A stretch of DNA of 64,000 nt, taken from positions 10,051,570-10,115,569 of the forward strand of contig OZ023186.1 of assembly GCA_963995505.1 (NCBI GenBank). The letters are read 5' to 3'. Position 1 is the stretch's first letter, and the number at the start of each line of letters is the position of its first letter. The position numbers and the translations under genes were made by a program. This document shows, in pieces, positions 1 to 12,559 of this stretch. The stretch is from Hypericum androsaemum (lineage: Eukaryota > Streptophyta > Magnoliopsida > Malpighiales > Hypericaceae). Under the pieces are notes generated by a model. It had not been told where the DNA came from. It saw only the letters and a program-made list of their open reading frames with translations, and ran no database searches.

Positions 1-243
1 AACATGGCTGTACAAACATTTAAAAGACCAATACTTAAAATGGAGAAAGAAAGCTGATAAGTGATAATCAGTTAAATTAACAGCCAACTTATTTACATCT
101 CCTTTGGACTTATATAGGACTAAATACACATTCAAACTCCTCTCATCACCGTAAATTTCCCGCAGTCGACTAAAACCACTTAATTGTTTCTATCTCACGT
201 CAGTAAAATCCAATCATGTAAGTTTCCGGTGGCTACCTCACTG

Positions 244-250
244 TATAAAT
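244..250 (+). promoter_or_regulatory. TATA box of the kiwellin-like gene
   Basis: TATAAAT lies 84 bp upstream of the ATG at 334. This spacing would put transcription start near 275-280 and give a short 5' leader. It is the only good TATA match just upstream of this ORF. Confidence 0.6.
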
Positions 251-333
251 ATCCAACTCAAGTTCAGCTCTTTCATATCATAACAAATCCAAGACAGCTT
301 GTAAGCCACTAGAAGAATTGCCAAGTTGTTAAA

Positions 334-903
334 ATGGTGAGGCAATATTGTTCCACTCTTCTTCTCATTGGCCTAGTTCTCCTAGGTTCGGCCACTTGCT
401 TGGTGGTGGAGGCTCAAACATGCAGGCCTAGTGGCAAGATCAGAGGTATAAACCCTCCTCCGGGACAATGCAACCAAGAGAACGACTCCGATTGCTGCAA
501 GGACGGAGAGTTCTACACCACCTACAAATGCTCGCCACCCGTCACTAGCCGCACAAAGGCAACTCTCACGCTTAACAGTTTCGAGAAGAATGGAGATGGT
601 GGCGGTCCTTCAGAATGCGACAACCATTACCACTCCGACGACACACCAGTTGTGGCGTTATCGACGGGGTGGTACGCTAATAATAGTAGGTGCTTGAAGT
701 TCGTAAACATTTATGGGAATGGAAGGAGTGTAAGGGCTATGGTTGTGGATGAGTGTGACTCTACTATGGGCTGCGACAATGACCACGATTACCAGCCTCC
801 TTGTGCTAATAATATTGTGGATGCGTCCAAGGCTGTTTGGAAGGCATTAGGAGTCCCCGAAGATAAGAGAGGCGAGATGGACATCTACTGGTCTGATGCT
901 TAA
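334..903 (+). CDS. Kiwellin / ripening-related (grip22-like) secreted protein
   Basis: Single-exon ORF of 189 residues. Residues 1-28 form a signal peptide with hydrophobic core [10 protein letters not shown] and likely cleavage after VEAQ, so the product should be apoplastic. The mature part has the kiwellin pattern: CRPSGKIRG at the N terminus, then SDCC, YKCSPP, a [10 protein letters not shown] strand, [14 protein letters not shown] and [13 protein letters not shown], ending in EMDIYWSDA. Ten cysteines in the mature chain suit a disulfide-rich RlpA-like double-psi beta-barrel. Length and motifs match kiwellins and grape ripening-induced grip22. In maize a family member inhibits the secreted chorismate mutase of a smut fungus, so a defence role is plausible here but inferred. 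The ATG at 334 is the first in the frame and directly precedes the signal peptide. No defect is visible. Confidence 0.9.
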   Translation: MVRQYCSTLLLIGLVLLGSATCLVVEAQTCRPSGKIRGINPPPGQCNQENDSDCCKDGEFYTTYKCSPPVTSRTKATLTLNSFEKNGDGGGPSECDNHYHSDDTPVVALSTGWYANNSRCLKFVNIYGNGRSVRAMVVDECDSTMGCDNDHDYQPPCANNIVDASKAVWKALGVPEDKRGEMDIYWSDA

Positions 904-2536
904 TACTTCCGTGTATCATAGTGTTGTGGTTGTTGTTTCCTCTTTTTATGATGTTATGCTTATGTACACACAAAAGTACTTCTACAGATATGCAAGTTTA
1001 TGTAAATACTTCTGTAAAAGTTTAAGAAATGTGACTATATCTCAATTCCAAACAATACTTTTGCAGCCAATCAATTACAGTTTATTGAGAAGACATTGGC
1101 TTGTAGTCCTATGATCTGCTCAAGCTTGGCTTGACAGAAGGTGGATGGAATATTTTTTGTGATAATAGTTTGCGTATAACAACAGATCTTTTTTTTTAAA
1201 GTAAATTTTATTTATAATAGTAGCCAAAAGGAGAATTCACACTCTCTGGACCTCGATAAACTCTGATACGACAAAACCTAATGAGAAAAAATCGTACCAG
1301 GCACAAAGAGTATCGTCGATAACACCGCAAGAATAAAGTTCTTTTCCGATTGTTCAGTTGTTCTTGGACACACGGATTTGGTTGGAGTTTCAGTGGAAAA
1401 AGTTCCATGACTGAAGGATTTGAGGACGAATGTCTTAGGAAAACAGAAAGAGGAAGATTTCTTCTCTATTCTAGAGAGAGGATTATTACTATGTTTCCAT
1501 TTTCATACAAAACTCTAAATACAATATTAGATCATGGGAGGGTGAGAGGGTACTAGTATATTGGTGTATTTTATAAGTAAACTTTATTAACAATAGCGCG
1601 GAATTCTTTCTTACGATGGTATTGAATTTCTAAAACTCTATTGGATGTGCCGAGCCTCTTGTCCAATTATTTGGGACTATGGTTGTATTAGATTTCTTCC
1701 GGGTTCATACTCTTCAATCAATATTTTGAACTCGATCTATAAAATAATCCAGTGAGTTTTTTTGGTCTTAGTTGGATCGGTTAAACCGGTCAAACTGTGG
1801 TTCAACTTTTGTCTGCCAATTTTTTATGAACCGGTCAAACTGTGATTCAACCTTCGTCTGTCAATTTTTTAACCAGCGGGTGTTCAACTTGTCAGACCAC
1901 TGGTTCTAACATGGATTTCAAAACATTCATCCTCACACACATATATATATTAGAAGATCCTCCTCATATATATTTGGGTTTTACCATTTGGAAAAGTTGT
2001 TTTGGACTAACAATATACTTCTACATAAAAATTAAAAATTACCTGTAACTAGTAAAACCACATAAAAGGATAAAAGTATAATCGAATGTGGGCTGCAACA
2101 CCGCTGGAATTAATTCCAGGTTCTTCTTTAGAAGAAAAGAAGCTCAATGAATTTTGTTGAAATTCCTAAGAAATGTTGACATTTTATTTTTCTTATATCT
2201 CAAATACTCAAAGATTGAGGAAAAACACATTTCAACTGAATATATTTGAAATTAAACAAGATACTCAATTTGTCTTCTCTCTTTCTTTATATCTCTCCTC
2301 CACTTTCACAGTAACGAAATTCACTGTAATAAAATATTCTTTAAAACACGATGTATAATTGTTAAACACGATGTATACTCAATTTTATTCACACACTGGG
2401 TCCTTGGCTTCCCCTTCTTCCCCGCAAAAGTTAAACTATGTAATGAACTGACTGGGTACCAAAAACTTAGGTGATATGTGTGAATAAAATCTTTAAAAAT
2501 AAGGTGCAAATGTCGGTCCAAATAAAACACCAAACT
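904..2536. other. AT-rich intergenic region with a short direct duplication
   Basis: No supportable gene. About 45 bp beginning AACCGGTCAAACTGTG is repeated imperfectly in tandem (about 1785-1831 and 1830-1870). This GGTCAAAC/CCGGTC-rich sequence resembles the hAT-like repeat at 18803-19276 and the fragment at 26125-26357, so it is probably a relic of that family. The short ORFs here show no recognisable motifs. Confidence 0.5.
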
Positions 2537-2545
2537 TTTAAAATT

Positions 2546-3797
2546 GGAAAAAGTCCCGGTAAGTACCATGTAGTTTCAGACTTTCAGAATTAAGACCATG
2601 TAGTTTTAAATTGGGAATCTAGTACCCTGTGATTTACACCTTTTTTTTTCGGGCAGGTCCACATTAGCTGCCCGGCCAAACGTGCTTGAAACGGTACTGT
2701 TTTGAGCCTACGTGACTTACACGTGGCTAGTGAGTGAGTTAAGTTGACGATGACGTAGTATCTGATAAATTATCATTTTAGTCCCATATTTTTTCAAAAA
2801 CTATAATTTAATTACTATAAAAATCTGATTTCTCTCTCTCCTCTCCATTCTTCTTCTTTGAAGAAAAACCCATTCCCGTTCCAACCCAATGCCTTCCTTT
2901 TTCTCTAACTTTCCCCTTCGAAAAAACCAAAATCAGAAAGAATCCAATTGGATTTCCTTGACTTTATTATCCCCTTTTTCCCAACTGGTTCATGTTCGGT
3001 AAGCATCACAAAATCAAATTGGGGATTTTTATTAGGTTACCCCTAACCCGAAACCTAACAAATTGCTTGTATCCCGATGTGGTCGCTTATTGGGATATTT
3101 ATTGACAGAAGCAGTTGGGAGGCGGTGGTAGTACTGCTTCCGCTTGAGGAAGCTCTCCACCTCCCTATGTCTTGAACAAGAGATTCTCCTGGAGCGTTGA
3201 ACTCGGGGACCCGGTAGGATTGGGACACGTGGACCCCGTCGTCGATCCATCTCCATAGTTTCTTGGTCCGAAAGATTAGCCCCGTCTTTGATGAGGAGGA
3301 TTTTTATTTATTTTTGTGTCAAAGGAAAATCTTGATTTGCTCTGTTTATTGGCTGTCATTAAGGTTCAGAAACATGTTGGTGGTGGTGGGAGGTGAGAGG
3401 ATGAACATGAATGCGGGAAGATGAAGATGAAGGGTTTTTTGGGATTTGGGTTGAATTTCTGCATGTGGGAGGAAGAGATGGGGACGACGGAGAGGGAGAA
3501 AGGTGAGAGGAGAGAGAAGGAAGGGAGGTTAGGGATGAAGGAGTTTTTGAAAAATATTAATAACATAGGGATGATTTTGATATTTTCCATAAAATAAACC
3601 AAGAGTATGGATTGGGTATAGTTGGCTCGACACGTGGACAAAGTCTATGACATGGCAATCCAACTAGGGCGGGCAGCTGCCCTGGATCTGCGCGAGAAAA
3701 AATGCGTAAACCACATGGTACTAAATTTCCAATTTAAAACTACATGGACTTAATTCTAAAAGTATGAAATCACAAAATACTTATTAGGACTTTTTTC
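2546..3797. mobile_element. Non-autonomous Mutator-like element, family A copy 1
   Basis: The two ends are inverted copies of about 90 bp. The left end starts GGAAAAAGTCC and carries AGTACCATGTAG; the right end is the complement, with ACCACATGGTACTAAAT and GGACTTTTTTC. A 9-bp flanking direct repeat, TTTAAAATT (2537-2545) and TTTAAAATA (3798-3806), matches at 8 of 9 positions, as expected for Mutator-superfamily insertion. There is no transposase; the interior is pyrimidine/purine-rich and partly GC-rich. The same ends occur at 14297-16780. Confidence 0.75.
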
Positions 3798-4007
3798 TTT
3801 AAAATAAGGTATAATCTTCAACGTCTATTTAGTCTTCTTGAATTTGTGTCTATCTATAACTCTGAGAATCTGAGTCAATCCGATCTTTTTGAGCCTATTT
3901 GATTCCTCTAGAGTCCATCCTCGTGGGGTCTCTTCAAGCCCATTGTCAACATATGTCGATTTCGAGTAATCGAAAGAACGAGTCAATGCATGAAGAAGGG
4001 CTTGCCT

Positions 4008-4296
4008 TATTAAAATTAAAGGAAGATGCTTCCTTGATTTAGGGAGGAAATTAAGGAATGCTTCCTTATTTTCCTCCCCAATTTAAGAAAGATGCTTCCT
4101 TAAATTCTTCCTCATTTTCCTCCTTAAATTCCTCCTCATTTTCCTCCTTTATTGTTTGTTTATACAACTAGGTAGATTCACTTCTTAGTATAAATATCAA
4201 TGTTGTACATCATTATTTCCTAAGTTGTTCATTCATAAATCAAATTCTCTACAACTTTATTTCTCCTTCTTTCTCCTTATATGGAGTCTCTTAACA
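4008..4296 (+). repeat. 5' LTR of the Copia element
   Basis: Begins TATTAAAATTAAAGG and ends CTCTTAACA. It contains internal CCTCCTCATTTTCCTCCTT-type short repeats and a TATA-like AGTATAAATATC near 4188-4200. The terminal dinucleotides are TA...CA rather than TG...CA. Confidence 0.93.
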
Positions 4297-4308
4297 TGGT
4301 ATCAGAGC
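4297..4308 (+). promoter_or_regulatory. Primer binding site, initiator tRNA-Met type
   Basis: TGGTATCAGAGC follows the 5' LTR immediately. This is the standard plant Copia primer site complementary to the 3' end of initiator tRNA-Met. Confidence 0.92.
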
Positions 4309-4395
4309 ATTAAATCTCTGTAGTCTTCCGCTTGAAAACATTGTCTTGTTCCTCTTCCTCTCCTTCCTCTTCCTTTCAGAAATCTATTCAACAAA

Positions 4396-7300
4396 ATGGC
4401 AGTGATACAATCTGCGCAAGTCCCTACTGGTGAATTTACAAATCCCTTTTATGTACATCCAGGAGAGAGCCCTGCTGAAGTTCTAGTCTCCCCTCTCCTT
4501 AATGAGAGAAATTATCACTCTTGGGTACGAGCTATGAGTCAATCTCTCGAATCCAAGAATAAACTGGGTTTTGTTGATAAAACCATTGCAGTCCCAAGTC
4601 GGAAGGATGCTCTGTTCCCTTCTTGGAAGAGATGCAACACCTTGGTGATAAGGTGGTTGATCCGCTCCATTGAACCAGACCTCGGAGAAAGCCTTCTCTG
4701 GTTCGATTCAGCTACTGATATGTGGGACTACCTCCGTGAGCGTTTTGGCCGTGGAGACTTTGTCAAGATTGCCAATTTGAGGAAGGTAATCTCTAACTAT
4801 TCTCAGGGAATACTCTCTATCAATGAGTATTTCTCAAAATCCAAATCTCTTTGGGACCAGTTGGTTCAGTTTCGTCCTCTACCCGCCTGCAAATGTGGCC
4901 CAGATGCTCACATTACCTGTGCTACAACCACTCAGATGGCAGAGCAACTTGCACAAGATCACATCATGGGATTCCTGACAGGTTTGAATGACAAATTTTC
5001 TACTGTTAGGACCCAGATTTTGATGCTTGATCCACTTCCTACAATGACTAGAGTTATGTACTTAGTCACTCAATATGAAAGACAAATTATAGACTTGCCT
5101 CTACCGCCTAAACCAAACGCTGCTCCTGCCACTTTTTCTTCACATATTGTGAATGATTCTGCTGCTGTGCTTGCTGCCCAATATACTGCTAAGCGCTTTG
5201 GTTTAAAGAAACTCTTCTGTACACACTGTCACAGAGAGGGACACACCATTGAGAAGTGTTTTAAGTTGCATGGTTTTCCACCTGGTTGGAAGCCAAAACC
5301 AAGAAATGGCCAGGTGATTGCAGCAGCACATGGTGAATCTTCAAGCAGTCTTACTGGGAACTATGGTTTTAGCCAGGAGCAGATGAGAGGTCTGATGAAT
5401 ATGATGCAGAAAACACTCTCCCAAAGGCAGGTGACAGCTCATTCTGCAGGACCTATTACAGAAGAAGCTTATGGTTCCAAAGTAAATTCAATGACTCACC
5501 TGTCTGATCCCAAGATGAATTCAGCAGGTACTTTTTCAATCTGTAATCTGGAGGGAGATCAGAATATGCCCATTGGATCCCAGGCCTGGATTTTGGACTC
5601 AGGAGCTTCCACTCATGTGACTTGTTCAACTAAGTAGTTTGTTGAATACAAGTCAATAGATCCTGTTTATATCACCTTACCAAATGGGAGCAAAGTTCAA
5701 GCAAGTCATATTGGCACTGTACAATTATCTACAAAATTGCACTTATTCAATGTACTTTATGTCACTTCTTTTGCATTTAATCTGATCTCGATCAGCCAGC
5801 TAGCAAAAGATCTTCCAGTGTCACTGACTTTCAACTCTACTTGTTGCTCAATACAGGACCTTACCACACAGATGAAGATTGGCAATGCTGAGAGATCCCA
5901 TGGCCTATACATCCTCAACCCAGACACTACCCTGCTCAACTCAGACACTACCCAATCAACCTGTTTGGGTACTACCAATAACTATATTCAGCATAAATTA
6001 GATCTCTGGCATTGTAGACTAGGTCACATTCCTAGTTCTAAACTCTTGCTACTTCAAAAGCTGTGTCCCTCTATCTCTATAGGAGCTGATTTACCTTGTG
6101 ATTGCTGCCATTATGCCAAACAAAAGAGAAATCCTTTTTCCTTCCAGCTTGAATACAACAAAGTCTTGCTTTGATTTGATACATGTGGATGTTTGGGATC
6201 CATACTCTGTCCCTTCTTATGATGGTTACACTTATTTCTTAACCATTGTTGATGATTATTCTAGAGCCACTTGGGTATATTTGATGAAAACCAAATCTGA
6301 ATCTTGTTCAAATCTCGAAAATTTTTGCACTATGGTTGAAAGATAGTTTAATTCTTCTATCAAAAGGATCAGATCAGATCAGGGTGGAGAATTCCTTATG
6401 CATTCCTTTTTCCAACATAAAGGGATTCTTCATGAAACAACTTGTGCATACACACCACAACAAAATGGTCGTGTTGAAAGAAAACATCAACACATTCTTA
6501 ATGTAGCAAGAGCCATTCGATTCCAAGCTTATCTCTCTCTTCAACTTTGGTCTGCTTGCATCTTACATGCTGTGCACTTGATCAATATCACTCCTTCCAT
6601 TCCTTTGTCAAACAAAACTCCATTTGAAATCCTCCACAAAAAGCCTCCTACCTTCAACCATGTGAAAATTTTTGGTTGTTTATGCTACGCTGGAATGTTT
6701 CCCAAGCCTAACAAATTTGAGTCTAGAGCAAGAAGATGTATTTTTATAGGCTACACAAGTGGGATAAAGGGTTATAGGTTGTATGACTTGGACAATCACA
6801 CCACCTTTACTTCCAGAGATGTGAAATTCTATGAGCACATCTTTCCATTCCAAACCACCTTACCATCTCTCTCCATATTTCCCTCTATAATACCTACTCC
6901 TGGAATCACTCCACTATATCTAGATATGCAAGATGCTCAACCACCATTACCTAACCCAGAGCTTCTTGTACTGCCAGATCCCACTGAAGATCAACTTCCT
7001 ACACAACTTGATCAACCACCTGAAACCAACCTCAGGAGATCCTCTAGAACCAGACATGAACCTGGCTACCAACAAAACTATATCACCTCTTCCCTTATCT
7101 CTCAGCAGAGCTGGTCAAATTCTGCAGGTAAAGGTACCCAGGTTTCTGACCATCCTAGATCAGTTCTATACCCTATTTCTTCTGTGCTCACAACTGATTA
7201 TCTTGGATCATCCCATAAGGTGTTTGTTACGGCACTTGACAGTATTAGAGAGCCAGAGACCTTCGCAGAAGCTTATGAGATGCCGTGCTGGAAGGAAGCT

Positions 7301-8827
7301 ATGAATGCAGAACTCGCAGCACTTGAAGCCAATAATACATGGGATGTAGTGCCTCTTCCTCCTGGCAAACAGGCAATTGGTTGTAGATGGATCTTTAAAG
7401 TCAAGAGACATGCTGATGGGAGTATTGAAAGGTTCAAGGCCAGGTTAGTTGCTAAAGGCTACACTCAAGCTTTTGGCATTGATTACTTAGACACCTTTTC
7501 ACCTGTAGTCAAAATGACTACTCTCAGAATGATTTTGGCAGTTGCTGCTAGTCAGAACTGGTTTTTGGAATAACTAGATGTTAATAATGCCTTCCTACAT
7601 GGTGATCTTCATGAGGAAGTGTATATGCAGCTTCCACCTGGGTTCTCAGCTCCTGGCAACAGAGTGTGCAAACTAAGGAAGTCTCTCTGTGGTCTCAAGC
7701 AGGCCAGCAGGCAGTGGTTTGAAAAACTTACATCATTGCTACTATTTTTTGGTTTTACACAAGCCAAATCTGACTACTCCATGTTTACCTTACATAAAGA
7801 TGGCTTTTTCACTTGCCTCTTGGTGTACGTCGATGATATAATTGTAGCAGGAACATCTTTTATCCACATACAGGAGATCAAAAGTTTCTTGGACACTAAA
7901 TTGAAGATAAAAGACCTTGGGGAGCTGAAATTTTTCTTGGGAATGGAAGTGGCTAGATCTAATACTGACATTCACATTTGTCAAAGACAATATGCCATCA
8001 ATCTCTTGAAAGATGCTGGTTTCATTAATTGCAAGATAATGCAGACTCCCATGGTACAAAATCAGAGACTGAGTCACTCTGAAGATTCTCCCCCAGCTGA
8101 AGATGTCACACATTACAGACAGTTGATTGGTAAACTTCTCTACTTAACCAACACTCGACCTGACATCTGTTACTCTACTCATCAACTCAGTCAGTTTTTG
8201 AGTGCACCACTGATTATACACAAAAAGGCAGTACACCATATTCTTAGATATATCAAAGGGCATCCAGGTTTGGGCTTATTCTTCCCCAGCAATACTAAAC
8301 TCAAAGTCACGGCCTTCTGTGATGCTGATTGGGCAGGATGCCCTGATACTAGGTGTTCTACTACTGGTTACTGTATCTATATAGGAGGCTCCCTTATCTC
8401 ATGGAAATCGAAGAAGCAACAGACAGTTTCAAGAAGTTCTTCTGAAGCTGAATATCGAGCCTTAGCATCTGTGAGCTGCGAAATTCAATGGATCACTTAC
8501 TTGCTCAGAGATTTAAGGATTCAACATACTCTACCTTCTGCTATCTTCTGCGATAGTCAATCAGCGATACATATAGCTGAAAATCTTGTGTTTCACGAGA
8601 GGACAAAACACATCGAGATTGATTGCCACTTGGTGCGAGAAAAAATTCAAGATGGGCTGATCAGACTCTTCCATGTCCCTGCACTTCACCAAACGGCGGA
8701 TGTATTAACCAAGCCTCTACCGTCATCTTTGTTCCTTCATCATATTTCCAAGCTGGGACTGTTGAGCATCCACAGTCCAGCTTGCGGGGGAATATTAAAA
8801 TTAAAGGAAGATGCTTCCTTGATTTAG
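4396..8827 (+). pseudogene. Copia gag-pol polyprotein, broken by three stops and one frameshift
   Basis: The ATG at 4396 opens a UBN2-type gag with zinc knuckle CTHCHREGHTIEKC (about 5217-5258; CX2CX4HX4C). Protease follows (WILDSGAST near 5590), then the GAG-pre-integrase motif LWHCRLGH (about 6004), the integrase core with IRSDQGGEF (about 6370), reverse transcriptase with YVDD (about 7826), and RNase H with SSSEAEYRALA (about 8440). Breaks: TAG at 5635-5637, an apparent +1 T in the T run 6135-6139, TAG at 6344-6346 and TAA at 7571-7573. The frame resumes unchanged after each stop. All domains are still recognisable, consistent with recent decay of a complete element. Confidence 0.93.
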
Positions 8828-9081
8828 GGAAGAAATTAAGGAATGCTTCCTTATTTTCCTCCCCAATTTAAGAAAGATTCTTCCTTAAATTCCTCCTCAT
8901 TTTCCTCCTTAAATTTCTCCTCATTTTCCTCCTTTATTGTTTGTTTATACAACTAGGTAGATTCACTTCTTAGTATAAATATCCATGTTGTACATCATTA
9001 TTTCCTAAGTTGTTCATTCATAAATCAAATTCTCTACAACTTCATTTCTCCTTCTTTCTCCTTATATGGAGTCTCTTAACA
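8793..9081 (+). repeat. 3' LTR of the Copia element
   Basis: A 289-bp copy of the LTR at 4008-4296 with six substitutions. It is preceded by the purine tract GCGGGGGAA and followed directly by the TGCCT target duplication. Like its partner it starts with TA rather than TG. Confidence 0.93.
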
Positions 9082-9086
9082 TGCCT

Positions 9087-9627
9087 GGCATGGCATATTT
9101 CATGGACTTTGTGAAGAACTGTTGTTCTTGCATTTTAAGAAAAATATTTGAATATATTTTTTATTAATTAAAGAACTTTTACGGCAATTTTTTAAAAGAT
9201 TTAATATATATTTTCTCAAGTATTTTCAAATTATTGCTCTAAAAATTAAACCTAGCGGAGTGAAACAAAATGGATACCTTTCCCCAAAAAAAATGGATAT
9301 GAATGCCGTTTGGACACATCTTCCGCTGAAAAACCCGATGCAGAATGATATTGTGCCTCTAGTTAATTTTAAGAAAACGTTAAATACAGAATGCATTTAG
9401 AAATTATTAGAACCATTTTAGCATTGCGTAGTTTTAAGTTCGACCTAGTTTTGAACAAAATGTACATAGTGATAAACGTGTTTTTAAAATACTAAACAGT
9501 CTTTATTCTAATATATAAATACTTGCGAGACATGTCCCTCAAGTAAAATCGTTACAATATCATATCAGAGAATATATTCTCATAATTATTTGATTTCTAG
9601 GGCATGTTCAGTACAAAGAGGAAACAA
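9087..9627. other. AT-rich spacer between Copia element and oxygenase gene
   Basis: No gene or repeat structure recognised. It contains the 3' flank of the minus-strand oxygenase gene. Confidence 0.5.
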
Positions 9628-12497
9628 TTATATTCTCACGGTATCTAGATAAGATTTTTCTCTGAGTTCACGAGTAAACAGTCCCTTGAAATAGTCCTCG
9701 ACCAGAATTCTTCTAAACATAGCTGGTGATTGTTCAGAGACCAAACTAGGAGCTGGACCAATTTCCTTGGTATATGCAGGCGAATGGAACGTCGCAAAAG
9801 AAAGCCTTTCTTGACTTCTGTCCACTGTTGCTCTATGCTCAATGCTTCGATAAATACCATTTGTTATCATCTGAGATATTCAATTAAAAAATATTATTAT
9901 ATTATTGAAAATTTAAGCAAATTATAATAATCATCTCGGCAATTTAATTGATATATATTATCTTTATTAAATTGCTGAAAGTTGGTGTCAGGCAGTTAAA
10001 GTAAATATTTTTTATTACAGTTAAAATTAGAAATTATAAAATCTCATTTTTTTTACAAGATCAAAGCATTTTGATGAAAATATTTAAGAAAAAGAAATTA
10101 GTTGAATAAATGAAAAATGCACGCAGCCAAAAAACTAAGGAGAAATATGTTCTATACCACATTAAGGAAAAATGCACTCAGCCAACCTGTAGAGGATTTT
10201 GCATAATCTTGAAAACAATTCATGATGATTAAGGTTAGTTTGTAATCTCTATAACTTTTGAGCTTAAGATATGATTTTCTCAAAGTTTTCATGAAAATAT
10301 CATGATATTTATATTTTAACAGAAGTTATTAATTCGTTAATTTGATATTACTTTTGTTGATTTGATCCTTGATTTAAAAATGACATCTTATAGGCTAGAC
10401 ATATTAATTGACGCATAATATCGTGATAATTATCAATATATTTACCTCTAAAATATCTCCGACGTTGATAACGAATGCATTAGGGAGTGGCTTTACGGGG
10501 ACCCAATTGCCATCTTTTCTGATCTGAAGACCTTCTACTTCGTTGACTTGCAAGAGAATGGTGAGACCAACAGCATCAGAGTGAGGGGTGAGGCCTATGA
10601 CTTGGTCAGATTGAGGACATGGAGGGTAATAATTCATTCTCATATACTGTAATTGTCCATCCTTAAACAACTCCTCCATTTCTTGCATTTCCATCTTGAG
10701 TGCTTTTCCCATGTGTTCCACAATTTTCCTTGTAAGATTCTCAAGTTCCAATGAGTATGCTTCCAAGGACTCCCTAAAATATAACAAAACTATATCAATC
10801 ATTTTTCAAACCAAAGTTGTTAACTTTAAATTAGACCAATAGATCTAAAAAAGATACTAACTTGTCCAACTGAATTGACCGGCTAATCATTTGGGTCTCC
10901 TTTTTTAACAATAGGATTTCAATTGATGATTTTGCTTTTCTTTTGAAGATCCATGAAAGAATAGTTATGGGAAATTACCTGAAAGGCAAAGGTAGCTCAG
11001 GGAACAAGTGAGGTTTTCTTTCGGTTAGAGGACGAGACACCACGAAGAAGATATCAGCCCAATCAAGTTTTTGCTCTTCCGACACAACGAAGGCTTGACC
11101 AAAACCTTGAATTTCCCCTGGATGCTGCCAGAATTTCTTCTTCTCCTCCATTGGGAGGTTGAAAAAGTCTTGCATTTCCTTCTTTATTTTCTCCACGAGA
11201 AATGAGTCCACTCCATGGTTAATTAACTGGTAATAATCATTAAGATAATAGAGAAGTGTTATATTTGTTATTTTTTTAGACCACCTGGCATCCGGACATC
11301 ACTACAGTGACTAATTTAAGTTAAGTCAAATAAAATCTTTGAAAGGTGGTAAAACTCTCTCAACAGATATTTAACATTATAAACTCGAGCTCTTTTGGTT
11401 AAATTATATTAACGCTCTCACTTCTTGATGTAAATGATTGTTGGTAAGTATTATTATTATTTTTGAGTGTCGAATAATTACTAGCACACAAAACCTTAAT
11501 TTTCTAGATTTAATGAATGCATTGCGCAGTGACGGATCAAAAAAAATTGTTAGTTGAGTTAATCTAACTTATTTTTAATTATAGTCTTAACTTTTGGGTT
11601 GCCTATAGTCAACTTCAATTGTTTTTGTGTACTTGTCTAAATATTTACCCAATAATAAAATTTTAATGTAAAATTTGAAAAACAATTATTGAAATTGTGA
11701 TAGCTGCCCACTGTACTTCATGTGGTGGTAACGCCACACTGATGTGGTCTGGTCTTGTTATCTGGGTATTTAGATGTAATGATTTTCTTTTATTTGTTAC
11801 CTTTTAGCTACTTGATTTTTCTTAATTTCCTTTTATATTCTTACTTTTATCCCTAAAAACCCATTTTATTATCGATAAAAAAGAACAACGCCTAAATTTT
11901 GATGAGGGTACTTGAGTGCATGTAAAACTATTCAATGATTTTATTATAGCAACAACAAATCGTATAACCATGAGAATTTATTGAGGAACTAAAAAGAAAA
12001 TTCTCTAAAGTACGCAACAGATATAAGAAATTATATAACGTTAATCATTCGTCGTATTTTCAGATATACTAACTTGCTAAAATTGTCTATTAAAATTTTC
12101 ATATTCAACTCAAAATTTTAAAATAATAGTATATTAGTTTTCTACATTTATAAATTAACATACAACTCTTACAATTAACAACGGAATAACCTCAACAATT
12201 TTCAACCCGACCGAAAAAAGGGCACGAGAAGAGCTTTTAACTACAGACCTGGAAGAACCCCCATTCTTTGCAAGCGAAGTCAAGCTTGGCCAACTCCGAA
12301 TCCATGGAATCCTGAGAGAGAAGCTTATGCATATCAATAACTGGGACCTCGCGAGACAAAGCACTGTCGGGAACGACGAGGTGGTCTTGGTCGGGCCGTA
12401 GGTATCTTTCTGGAACGCCGTTCTCGTGCTCCTTGGCTAGCTCCTGAACACATGGCACGGGCAGAGAGCTGCCGAGCTCAACTCCTGCTGGCTCCAT
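9628..12497 (-). CDS. 2-oxoglutarate/Fe(II)-dependent dioxygenase, SRG1 / codeine O-demethylase-like
   Basis: Four exons on the minus strand: 12497-12249, 11226-10979, 10773-10446 and 9870-9628, all with GT/AG borders and consistent phase. They give 1,068 nt and 355 residues, the usual family length. Residues about 50-160 form the DIOX_N domain ([26 protein letters not shown]). The catalytic double-stranded beta-helix has [13 protein letters not shown] with iron ligands His230 and Asp232, third ligand His287 in IEHRATVD, and the 2-oxoglutarate-binding RLS motif with Arg297 and Ser299. All key residues are present, so the enzyme should be active in the cytosol. SRG1-type members oxidise or demethylate specialised metabolites; the substrate cannot be read from sequence. 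Intron 1 is about 1 kb and AT-rich. The start ATG (12495-12497) lies about 50 bp downstream of a TATA box. Confidence 0.92.
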
Positions 12498-12548
12498 ATG
12501 GTTCTACTTTGTCTATTTGTGTTTGTTGGAGGAGCCAGAGGTTGAAGA

Positions 12549-12556
12549 TTATATAT
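12549..12556 (-). promoter_or_regulatory. TATA box of the dioxygenase gene
   Basis: On the minus strand the sequence reads ATATATAA, about 52 bp upstream of the ATG, followed by a CT- and CA-rich leader. Position and sequence fit a plant TATA promoter. Confidence 0.55.
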
Positions 12557-12559
12557 GCC

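Larger units (their letters stand above)
4008..9081 (+). mobile_element. Near-complete Copia LTR retrotransposon
   Basis: A 5,074-bp element with two 289-bp LTRs, a tRNA-Met primer site, gag-pol and a polypurine tract (about 8784-8792). A perfect 5-bp target duplication TGCCT flanks it (4003-4007, 9082-9086). The LTRs differ at 6 positions by my hand alignment (about 2%), so the insertion is fairly recent. Domain order is gag, protease, integrase, reverse transcriptase, RNase H, which defines Copia. Three in-frame stops and one frameshift make the polyprotein non-functional. Confidence 0.95.
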
